NCBI GenBank assembly: GCA_963931925.1
Contig: OZ007570.1
Coordinates: forward strand, 56,217,321 to 56,281,320
Source: Onchidella celtica
Lineage: Eukaryota; Mollusca; Gastropoda; Systellommatophora; Onchidiidae
Reading direction: 5' to 3'
Length of the DNA: 64,000 nucleotides
The notes beneath the pieces are model-generated. The model was not told the origin of the DNA. It searched no databases and saw only the letters and a program-made list of their open reading frames with translations. Positions 45,341 to 56,200 of this stretch are shown piece by piece. How positions within the stretch are numbered: the stretch's first letter is position 1; each line of letters begins with the position of its first letter. The translations under genes and the position numbers were made by a program.

Positions 45341-45495
45341 AGCGTTTGCGGGGAGCCCCTGTGGTGCGGTAGCCGGTAGATAGCTCTTCGTAGAGCACGA
45401 TCTTTGGAAGTCTGTGGTCTCCCATACTTGAGACATGTCCAGCCCATCAAAGTTGGGTTCCAAGCAACATTGTCTCCATGTGGGTTGTGCATTCC
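45341..45495 (-). pseudogene. LINE remnant, upstream part, split by element 2
   Basis: The minus strand reads WAGHVSSMGDHRLPKIVLYE and TGYRTTGAPRKRYKDT, the WAGH segment of this LINE group. It continues at 36340 across the LTR element, where the next residues follow. A frame slip lies near 45440. Confidence 0.8.
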
Positions 45496-46650
45496 TACAA
45501 ACAAACAATAGACACTTTTTAAAATTAATTACCATTGTTGAAAAGTATATGTGCGGCCCTGTGTTGAAGAGCTTTACTTTTGGAAAGTCTCTGCTATTGG
45601 CATTTGCACCTCTCTTTTTCTTGCTTTTATTTTCCTTGTTCTTGCTTGGTTGATGATGTTCCAATTTTTTTCTTGCTATTCTTAGCCCTAAAAAAAGGCT
45701 CCCTAGCGGGTTGCCGTTCCTTGCCCTCTCCTTGGCCTTCCCCCCCCCCCTTCTTTCTTAAGGGCCCCACACACCTCAAGTGCCAATGGATGGGGGTCCA
45801 GGCACTCACCTCAACCCAAGCCTGACCTGTGGGTTTTTTTTTTTCACCTACCCGGAAGGGTTCAGGCGCAAAAAACTGTTACATCCATTTTTCTAGTTTT
45901 GATAAATCAATGTTATTCGCCAATCATCCTTTTTGTTCAACTCATAAACGATCGTACATTTTTTTTTTTCAACATAAATAAACTGATTTGACTAGAACTA
46001 TAAGTCATAAAGGATATCTCCTCGAGATAAGTTTCCTTACGCTCAACTTATCTCAGAAAAGTGAAAGTGGAACTTAGCGGTTTTTGCATTTGCATAAATA
46101 ATATTTGTCGCGCCATTCACATCATCCATGCCCTGGCTAGCCGTTCAGTTACATCAGCTTATTCATAAACGGAATGGCGACCGAAAACCAAAACGGTCTC
46201 TGTGGTCAAAATTGTTCATTCTCTGATAAAGATATAAATAAAATCGAGAGCGAAAAAAAAAAGACTCACTAGACAAAACAATGGCTTCTTGCTCGAGACA
46301 CTATTTCACCCATACCAATTTGCTCAATGAGTTGAGACTCTACTCTAATGACCTTCACAACTATAGATTTACGTATGGATGAAGAGACCTACATGGAACT
46401 TTGGACCCTCTTAACTCCTTTGATAAAAAAAGGAGGACAAGTTGATGAGAGCGGCCATTCCCCCTCATGAGCTGTTGACAGGCGCTTTGAGGATTCTTGC
46501 GACAGGGAGATCGTATGGAGACCCAAACGTTTCAATATGCACATATCACCTCAAGCTTTGAGCCTGATCATTCCTGAGACCTGCAGAGGAATTTACAAAT
46601 GCCATCATTTTTTTGTTGTTGTTGTAAATTTGAACACTAATCAAGCTAAT
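45496..46650. other. Gene-free stretch
   Basis: Pyrimidine-rich at 45600-45860; no element recognised. Confidence 0.55.
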
Positions 46651-47711
46651 TGTCATGATCTGAATTTTAGGGGTCCAGTGAGTAGTGTTAGTGTGATCAG
46701 ACGCTTAGAGTAAAAGGTGGGATTGTATAGGTTAGTGGACTCACGCCCTAAGGCGGTGAGTTGTGCAAGCAGTGCACGGAGCACGTGAACCCGGCATGAT
46801 TTCGGAAGGTGAGACAAGAAACTTTCACGGGGTTTGGCTGGAGGTATATAAGCTTAAGTCGCCATTATTTAATCAGAGAACGGCTGTGGAAATCATTCGA
46901 TCCAGTGAGGTTCCTCTCGGCTCGAGCTCCAGGGCCTGACAGTAGGAGTCGAGCGTAGAACAGATACGAATTACGAGTGAAGTTAAAAGTGGAGTGACTG
47001 TGTCATCGTCCAGAGAATTGATATAGACGCCTCGTCGCACTAGGCCAAAAGTGCGAACCGTGTCCTTTGGATCTACGCTCGTACATTGCTACGAGCGTAT
47101 AATGGTAGGCAATCCATAAGTCCACACTAACGAGACAGGAATTACTAGATCAGCCCAGTGACGTGGAGCTGAGTAGTAGGAAAGCCACCTGGCAATCCTC
47201 ACAAGAGAGACAGTAATTAATGCAGTGTAGAATGATAGTGTGTATGGAAAGAAAGTAGTATTGAAGTCATTCATAGAACTAATCTTTTGTAGAAGTAGTA
47301 CGTAGAGATTGTATCTCATGTGATATTGAATGCTATAGATTGTGTCTCATGTGATATTGAATGCCATAGTTGTATCTCATGTGATACTGGAATTCTTGAA
47401 TTACAGTTAATAAGTTTCAGCGACAAGCTTGAGTTCCCACAATAGAATTTTGATGTAGCCACTATTTCTGCAACCATATCTATTGTATCGGCAATCATAT
47501 CTATTGTATCTGCAAACATATTTATTGTATCTGCAATCATATCTATTGTATCCGTAGTAATAAATTAGTATGGCCCTTCAGGCCTGATATATATATATTC
47601 AACAAGTGTGTTATTACTTATTCTGGTTGTGCCTGGACGAGTGTGAGTGGCCTTTCGATTAGTCGAATGCGCTAGTATCCCCAGAGACCTTACTCACCTC
47701 GAATCTTGACA
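46651..47711 (+). repeat. Candidate solo LTR of a third family
   Basis: It starts TGTCATGATC and ends ATCTTGACA, the same TGTCA...TGACA pattern as the LTRs here. It has a TATA-like GGTATATAAGC at 46845-46855 and AATAAA near 47560. It contains two internal tandem repeats: about 33 bp built on TCTCATGTGATATTGAATG (47310-47395) and about 21 bp built on ATATCTATTGTATC (47475-47550). Flanking pentamers (CTAAT, TCACA) do not match, which weakens the call. Confidence 0.5.
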
Positions 47712-48409
47712 TCACATTACATATTACATTACATTATGCACTCTTATTGATATACCTACTGATCTAAAATCTACTACGTTGGCCGAAAGTAAGACATTCT
47801 ACTGTCGAAATCGTTTTACTAGGTTGTACCTTGCACCTTCTTCCTTAAAAGATCCTTATCCACAGAGGATAATATAATATCTCCACTACCTTTTATTAAC
47901 AATCTCGTGTAGTGTAACCGTAAGTGTACTTTAACGTGTACTTTTACCCTGCGTTTTTGTATGATATCAATATCTCCAGGCATACTCTACTTCCTGAACT
48001 GTCCTATTAACTCAAGTACTTCCTGCTTTTTTTATTAACAGTTTTGCTATTCTTAACTGGCACTTAAATCAAATCGATATAATCGTTCCAATCAATGGAG
48101 TGAACTGCCAGTGATGAAATCCAGGCAAACAAAAACAAAACATGTTCCCCACCCTCCTTTTCAAATCTTATAGATAGGGTGATATAAGAATAATACTGGG
48201 AAATAGAGGCATATAAATTTAAATTGGAAACTTCTTATTAAAAACCATTGACTGAGTAAGGTGTTTGGTATCAAATCTATGGTAAAATTAGACGCTTATA
48301 AATAATATGTCAAAATAGCAGAAATTTTGACTTCAATGATTATTTTCCTTTGTATTTTATTTCGCCACTCCCTCAGACCCCAGACCGGAGGGAAAAAAAA
48401 TACAAAAAT
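47712..48409. other. Gene-free stretch
   Basis: AT-rich, nothing recognised. Confidence 0.55.
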
Positions 48410-48670
48410 TCTGGACCCAAGCCGCACCCTAGTCCCGGTGTGGTATCCCAGATTATCCCCCCCAAAATCTATCCCCCCTGATATTTCAAAATATCCCCCG
48501 GATACTCTAGGATATCCTAGAATAACCCCCGGATATTCTGGAATATTCTGGTTTATCCCCCCGGATATTCTAGAATATCCCCCTCTATAACAGTTTATCC
48601 CCCGGGGTTAAAATAGGATGGGGGATACTTGCCAATGGGTACGAGGCATCCTATTTTATCCCCCGGTTAC
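48410..48670 (+). repeat. Palindrome-rich fold-back repeat, copy 1
   Basis: Degenerate tandem units of about 20-40 bp alternate TATCCCCC with palindromic cores; GGATATTCTAGAATATCC (48563-48580) is a perfect palindrome. At the end, 48602-48620 and 48647-48666 are complementary arms of a hairpin. A related inverted copy is at 59463-59580. Confidence 0.65.
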
Positions 48671-50461
48671 AAATTATTCCCCACCTTTTTTTTTTTTTTT
48701 GTTTGTCTTTGGGCAGCCTTTTCCCCCCTTTTCTTCGTGTGCGTTTCTATTTATTATACAATCTTTCTCTGCCACACGCACAAAAAATACACATTTACTA
48801 AGTGTGAGTGTGACTTAACATGCGTTTTAAGCCGACCCTTAGAATTGGACTAGGGGCATAAATCTTTCTCCTCCAGTCCATCAACCATACCCTTTTCTGG
48901 AGCTTTTAGTAGTAGTAGTAATTAAAGAGATTAAATTTCAGGGGTGGACTGTGTATAGAGCAATGAGAATAAAGTACATTGTATTCAGTATCAACAGACA
49001 ACCAGGGCACCCATTCTTTATTGTGAGGAGAAAAAGGAACGGACAATGCACCAGCGTGCTAAAATTGACAATACCGAATCGAAGCTGGCACAAAATGAAG
49101 TCGAGATATAATCTTAAGCGGCCACTTGTGATCTTAAAGTTCTCATATTTCTTATAGAAGGCTATGCTTCGACAGAAATGTGTATCCTTTTATAAAGCAC
49201 CTTAGGTGTAATTTCCAAGTTTTTGAGGGACTACCTCATGGAAAATACTGTCTGTACAGCACAGTCGGTAGCAAGCAAAGAGGTCATATAAACTCTTTGG
49301 TAGCAAGTTGTTGACTTCACGGGACAAGAGGAGTGTTAAAGAACTAATTATTGCACGTCAAACATAGTGACACAGCAGTAACCAAACTACTGCTGATGAG
49401 GGATTTGCAAACTTTGATAGAATTTCCCCCTTCGAAGCAACATTGTGGAGGATGTTACTGAAGATTACACCACCAGCTTCAGGAAAGTCTATCACTGTCG
49501 TCAGTTCTGAAAGCTGCCATTTGGAGAAGCCAGCCGACTTGTCCCCTCTCCATTGCATTTAGTCACACATCCATCTAAGAAATATTCTCAACAGCTCCAA
49601 GGACTGGCTGCCCAAGTTCGAAGATGCAATTGGCTCAGCGTCCCCAGTCTTCTCCGTTATCAATCCTCTAATGTATGTTGCAAGTAGTCTGTCACCAAAG
49701 CCCAGCAAATGGCAGCATCAACAGGAAGAGTCTGTTTCTAGTTTACATGAGAAATAGTCATCAAAACCTACAGACTGTCCTGTTTTCGGGTCTCATGGAC
49801 AAAACTTCCTAATCAGGGGCGCAATGCTAAGAATGGATTCAATCAACCTTCAAAGACAATGGAGATTCGAGACAGTCGGGGAAAAGAATCCAGATTCTTG
49901 GACCATTCGGGGATACACATGTAAGTCGAGGTGAAGATTTGTTAAGTGACAAGCAGCCCATCCCATTCAAGTGTACCCATATATAGATCTAGTCCCAAAT
50001 TTTTTTGCCTTCCAGATCCAACACTTTTTACAGACTTAGCGTGTTCTGAGTAAGAGATCCCATTAAAAAGTTATTGCAGATTGCATCCTGGTTTTAATCC
50101 TTAAAATTTTTCCATCTTTCAGCCTCATCTGAGGCTACCTTTCCTTTCTACGGGTCACACCACCTTTTTTCCCTCCTTGGAAGTCTAGCGTTCCATTATG
50201 TAATGATAGCATAAAACTCTTTCTCCCTATCACCCCCGCCTCATTTCCTGGAAGTACTTCTGTCAAGGCAGCAGGACACAATCAGCAATTAATGTGAAAG
50301 GGGGTGCTGGATTAATATAGCTTTAGTCCACGCCGCAACAATTGTTTTTCCCTACTATGTTACAATGCACAAACTGCATTTTGTCAGCCTTCACTCATGG
50401 GATAGGCAGTGTGACTTACTGACCTTGAATGTCTGCAACCCCGCCAGTGATGTCAGTAAAA
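48671..50461. other. Gene-free stretch
   Basis: Open frames at 48951-49157 and 49358-49558 (minus) match nothing I know. No other feature. Confidence 0.5.
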
Positions 50462-50469
50462 CTTTAGAA

Positions 50470-50608
50470 CAGTGATTCTCAACGTGGGCGATATCAGCCC
50501 CCTGGTGACGTGATTCTCATTTCCAGGGGGAAGGGGAGGGGAGGAAACGAAGAAAAGGGCGGCAAGTGGGCGAAAAAGAGGAATGGGGGCGATATGGAAG
50601 TTTAGGGG
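50470..50608. mobile_element. hAT-like MITE, left part (interrupted by copy B)
   Basis: It begins CAGTGATTCTCAAC and continues to the AGGGG duplicated by the LTR element. The right part is 59191-59454, ending GTTGAGAACCACTG, the complementary terminus. Flanking octamers CTTTAGAA (50462-50469) and CTAAAGAA (59455-59462) agree at six positions and fit the nTnnnnAn pattern of hAT target sites. Confidence 0.75.
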
Positions 50609-51874
50609 TGTCACGAGTGGAGTGAGTGCAATTAAGGGGATTGCTACAGAGCGGGTGTAGAGTAAGAAGGGCTCACGGCAGGCAGGTAGGGAAAGACGTG
50701 AAAGGAAGAGAGTAAAATTAACGCACGAAGACAAGGAAGAAAAGCGTGCATGTTATGAGTGGTGGGGGTCTGAATGAGGCGAAAGCGCTGTATTACTATC
50801 ACTGCAAGTTAGAAGGTCCTACTGAACGGACGCTAGTAAGAGCCCAGCGGGCGGACATAAGGGGAGCAGTCGAGGGACCAGTGAGAGAGTTTTTCCAGTG
50901 ATGACTGGTAGGTAGAACGTTGATTGATAATTATGATTGATGTATTATATTATATTCGTCTATTACCATGATGTAAATAAGTATATGTGAGGAATGTGGA
51001 AGTCCTTGATATTGGATATAGCAATGTGCGCCATGAGCGATAGATGAAAGTGAGTTCATGGATTTGTAGCGCGAGTGAGTAGTGTGTACTCCGATGGAGG
51101 TGTGTTACCGTAAGATGTGTGGTGAGTGAAAGGTGAACTAGTGTGTGTACGCTTCATGGGTTGTAAGGAGAGGTGGAGTGAATAGAAATGGTAGGGTATT
51201 ATACCAATGTAATGTTATTCTTGTAGGTGCCGAGGTCGGGCCAAAGAGCGCCGCCTACGGTGATAGGCCAGCATAGGGCCGGAGGCCACACATAGGCCAG
51301 AAGTGAGGCTGTCAGTGCAGGACAGTAGAGGCACATAAAGTCGTGGCAGTCAGGCCAAGGACAGGGACGTAGATATGAGCGTGAATGTGATAATGTCCTA
51401 TTGCCATGTTGATGGGCTAGGAAACAATAATGTACTATTGCCATGTTGATGGGCTAGGAACTAATAATGTACTATTGCCATGTTGAGGGGCTATTGAAAT
51501 GATAATGTGTTATTGCCCTGCTGAGGCGCTAGGGGAGTGCTAAGGTGTATGACAATAGGAAGGTGATATTGAGAAACTGCGGTGCCAGTGAATTATTAAT
51601 GTGCTATTAAGACCCTGAGGGGAGAGGCTGAGGCCGAAGTGCCTTTAGCAGTAACCACCGGGTTGTGGATCCGAGGGAGAATGTGTGTGAGAATAAGGCC
51701 GTGTACGGCAGTTAATTTCAATAATATAATGTATGTAATTGCGCTATTATCTGTATAATTATGTTTAATAAATGTGTGAGTCTGATGGATTGTTCTGTTA
51801 AGTGTTAAACTTGTTTGTTCGTGATTGTTGTCCTGTCATAACTTATTACATCTCCCAGTCTGGGATTTGTGACA
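50609..51874 (+). repeat. 5' LTR of copy B
   Basis: TGTCACGAGTGG to GATTTGTGACA. Polyadenylation signal AATAAA at 51767-51772. Units of about 34 bp around TTGCCATGTTGATGGGCTAG are tandemly repeated at 51395-51500. Confidence 0.96.
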
Positions 51875-51875
51875 T

Positions 51876-51888
51876 TGGGGGCTCGTCC
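51876..51888 (+). promoter_or_regulatory. Primer binding site, tRNA-Pro type
   Basis: TGGGGGCTCGTCC begins one base after the LTR and would pair with a tRNA 3' end GGACGAGCCCCCA. From established knowledge, murine leukaemia virus uses the same first 13 bases with tRNA-Pro. Confidence 0.85.
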
Positions 51889-52818
51889 TGTTTACCTGTG
51901 GTCATTTTGACATTGTGTATTCGTTATATCTAGTTGTTTTTCTGTTGTGCTAGGAATTCGTGCTGTTGTCCTTGTTCGTGGGATGAATGGAAATTTCATG
52001 GTGATATGATTTATGTATATTTATGAATATGTATTGATGCATGTATTTTGATGAATATGTACTAATGTGTACTTAAATTTCTGCAGAGTGTGTGTGCCAG
52101 CCTGTAGAGGTCAAGCAGCCAGAGCTCCGAGGAAGGGGAGAAATTGAAATCAAGGGTGAAAGTTAAGTGAAAAATTTGTGCCCTGGATTGAGGGCTGTCT
52201 TTTCTTCTGTCTTTTTCTCTGTTTTTGCTGTTTTCGTTGTAATTGATTATACGGGCGGTGGCGCGGGTTTGCTGTGGTGAGCGTAGTTTATCCTCTTCGG
52301 GAGGTGGGCTAAATTTGGAACTTCGTTCATCACAGTGAACAGTTCCATAGGGACCTGTATTTTTGTTTAGTTGTACCGTCGATATCTTCTCTGTTCTGCA
52401 GGAAGACGTATTCTCTTGTCCCTCTTTCTTCCCTATCTGTAGATACGTTCTTTTTTTTCAGACTCTGTTCTTGTTTGTACCGTGTAGTGTAATCGGCGTA
52501 GTTAGGTTGCATTCTTTTTTCCATTATATTTTCTTTTTTAGGTCTTTGTCCTAGTCTGGTTCGTTGTCCTTGACGTACGTGTGGTCCTTCTACTAAATTT
52601 CCTTATTCTTTTCTTTTCTACTCTTTTTTATTATTAATAGTGCTATGCATTGTATGAATATAGAATTAGTTAGGAAGTAGGTAAATTTCTGAATTGTATT
52701 TGAGACAATTGGGTATTGTTATATCTGGTGTGATCTCAGGTCTCTGGTCGTGTCGTTAGTGATCATACCGACAGGTTAGCCGTTTTTATAATACATACCA
52801 TAACCATAAATCTGTGAA
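51889..52818 (+). other. Leader between primer site and gag, copy B
   Basis: 930 bp, T-rich, without a long frame; the last bases AATCTGTGAA before the ATG are the same as those that open the window before copy A's gag. Confidence 0.7.
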
Positions 52819-53223
52819 ATGGCGGAACTCCAACAACTAATGAAGTTGGGTAAGGAACTTGGCCTTGAGGGAGAGGAGCTACGCGGCTGGATTAAAGAAC
52901 AGCAGGCGGATTTGCGCGATGAGCGTGCTAAGGATAGAGAGCGAGAAAAAGAGGCTAAGGCTCAGGAGCAGGAGAGAGAGGCTAAGGATAAGGAACAGGA
53001 AAGGGAGTTTAAGCAACAGGAAAGAGAGGCTAAGGCTCAGGAGCAGGAGAGGGAGTTTAAGTTAAAGGAGTTAGAAGCTCAGCAACAGGAGAGACAGGCT
53101 AGGGAAAGGGAGCAGGAGATAAAGTTAAGGGAGATAGAAGCTAGGGATAACCAACAGGAGAGAGAGACGCGAATGAGAATCGCGGAGTTGGAAACAAAAG
53201 AATGCGCCAACAGAAACAGTTGA
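52819..53223 (+). pseudogene. Gag amino-terminal coiled coil of copy B, frameshifted
   Basis: 134 codons of E/K/Q/R heptad-like sequence (KEQQADLRDERAKDREREKE and similar). Compared with copy A it has about 30 extra codons made of repeated KAQEQEREAK / QQEREAK units. Two bases are missing near 53195 relative to copy A, so the frame ends at 53223; the homologous sequence continues in another frame from 53201. Confidence 0.88.
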
Positions 53224-56200
53224 GCGGCAGGTACACAATAAAGGTGGTGTTCGGATTAAGCTCCCTACGTTCGACGACCGGAAGGACGACATAGACGCCT
53301 TCCTTTACAGGTTCGAACTGAACGCACAATTGCAATGGGGGGAAAATAAGGAATTATGGTCCACGTACCTGGCGTCTCTATTGCAGGGGCGAGCGTTAAC
53401 CTACTTTAAAGAGCTACAGCGCGAAGACGTGCAAGATTACGATAAGCTGAAGGCTTTGCTGCTTCGCCGATTTGCGCGTACCGAGGAATATTTCCGGGAG
53501 CAGTTTAGGCGAGCACGTGCGGATACCAGGGAGGACTTTGCTGCCTTCGTCGCGAGACTAACGGAATATTTCGCGAACTGGGTAGACTTGGCGCATGTGG
53601 GCGCGGATTTTGCTAAACTGAAAGACCTAATGATCCGTGACCAGCTGTACGCGTCGTGCCATAAAGATCTGGTGGCTTTCCTGAAAGAAAACGAACCCGC
53701 GACGGTGCAGGAGGCGTCTAAGTTGGCGGAAGCATACCGTACGGCCCATCCGTCCAAACCAGTCGCCAGGGCGTACGCCCAAGATGCTGGGTACGTCGCC
53801 GTGGTTGAGGGGTCGCCGGCAGGACTTAAGGACAGGTCGCGTCAGCGTGGTGCCTATAGTGGGCAAGCCCAGGGGCAGCGTAGGGGCCATCACCAATCAC
53901 CTGCATATGGATCCGGTAAGTTTGACCGAGCAGGAGGGCTAGGTCGCGGTAATGGCCGGGGGCGATTTGTGACCTTTGCCGATGACCGACGGCATAGGGA
54001 CTTTAGTTCCGGTCGCGATGGGTCACGGGGACCCAGGCCTATTGCAGCACAGGGAGCGGAGTGTTGGACTTGCGGACGCGTGGGTCACTTTTCACGTGAG
54101 TGTAGGGCCGCGAAGTGTTGGAACTGCGGAAGAGCAGATCACATCAGCGTGAATTGCCCTGCAGGTAGGATAGCGGCGAACGTGGACAGTAGCTCCAGTC
54201 CATGTTCCCCAAATAAATTTCATCATGCGGCTGCGTGTGTTACATCGGACAACGGAGGCGGACAGTATTCTAAGTGTCCCAGTTGTGAGAAGTTATTATC
54301 TTCCGGTGTTTTACCTTGTGGGAGAAAGATCCCCGTTATAAATTCATGTCATACAGGAGGTGGTCTTAGGGTTTATCCGGGGTTTGTTGGGGACGAACCG
54401 GTCTCGGTTTTACGAGATACAGGATCTACCGTTGTGGGAGTGCATAGAGACTGCATTCGGGATTCACAGCTTACAGGTGAGACTGTCCCGTGCATCCAAT
54501 TTTCGGGGGCCATTGAGAAATTACCCATGGCAAGAATAGTGATAGATACACCTTTCCTTAGCGGGGAAGTCGAAGCAGTCGTTGGTTGTTTTCCAGGTGC
54601 CCAGCTCATCATTGGGAATGTATCACGGGTAGTTTCCCCTTCCGATGAGAACGTGCAAGCATGGTCGCAATCAAAAGGTATTGACTTTTGCGCCGCGGTC
54701 GAAACACGTCGACGGGTAGCTGATAAAGATAAGATTAGACCTTTGGCGACGCCAGCGGTCAACCTAGATATCACGCCAGAGCGCTTGGCGAGATTACAAA
54801 GGGAGGACCCATCATTAAACCCATGTTTTGGGGAAGCGCGAACCGAGAAAACGAGGAAATATAAGAACGGCTCGTCTTCCTTTGTTGTTCAGGCGGGCAT
54901 TCTGTTCCGTAAGTATGTAACGGTGACCTCCATTTTAAAGCAGGTCGTTGTGCCAGCGTTGCTGATCGCAACAGTATTGCATTTGGCACATGATGTCCCA
55001 TTAGCGGGTCATATGGGGATAGCTAGAACCAAAGAAAGGGTTCTTAAAAATTTTTACAGGCCATCGATCCACAAAGATGTACAAGTCTATTGTAAGACGT
55101 GCAGTGCGTGCCAAAAGACGACGCATAAGGGTCGTACACCCCAGGCTCCTCTTCAGAGGATCCCCACGGTCTCGGAACCGTTTAAAAAGGTCTCGATAGA
55201 CCTTGTTGGCCCCATTCACCCAGCGACCGATAGGGGGAATCGATTTTTCTTAAGGGTCATATGTAATGCTACGAGATGGCCAGAGGCGGTTCCTCTGCGG
55301 ACCATAACGTCTGAGGCAGTCGCGGAAGCGTTGTTTGCAATTTTCGCTAGGGTAGGAATACCAGAGCAAATTCTGTCTGATAGGGGCGCGCAATTTACGT
55401 CGGAGATGATGAAGGAATTGTTCCGCTTATTCAGCATACAACCCATCACTACCACCCCTTATCATCCGCAGGCTAATGGCATGTGCGAGAGATTGAACTC
55501 GACGTTAAAGTCGATGCTACGAAAGGTAGCTGCTGATCGCCCTAAAGATTGGGATAGATATATCCCTGCAGTGTTATTCGCGTACAGAGAGGTACGGCAG
55601 GAGTCAACGGGATTCTCGCCGTTCGAAATGATGTATGGTCGTAGTCCTAGGGGCCCAACTGATGTTCTTCGGGACATGATGACGTCGCCATCATCGGGAG
55701 ACGATGAGCAGATTTCGGTGTTTCAGTACCTTGTTGATTTAAGAGAAAGATTATCTTCAGCGCGCACTATAGCAGAAGAAGCTTCTGGTATCGCTTCGAA
55801 AAGAGCAAAAGACTATAAAGATAGAGGTTCCAAACTGAGAATTTTTAAGCCAGGAGACAAGGTCCTATTGTTGTTACCTACGGACCATAATAAGTTATTG
55901 ATGACATGGAAAGGCCCTTATGTTATTGAGCGAGTTGTTTCAAAGGTAGATTACGCTATCCACATTGATGGAACGAGTAAGGTTTTCCATGTTAATATGC
56001 TACAGAGATTTTATGAGAGACCACAGTATCTGTGTGCACAGACAAGACCAGAGGAGACTGTCTTCTCTATTGCTTGTACGGGAGTCGTAGACCAGTTGGA
56101 CTGTGACGTAAGCGACACCGAGGCGCAGGAAGAGTTACAAATTCAATTGCCGGAGTTAACTCCGACACAAGGTTACAGGGACGTAAAAATTAACCCTGAC

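Noticed and set aside
49358-49558. Minus-strand 66-codon frame with varied composition
   Set aside because: No known motif and no neighbouring exon; treated as chance.
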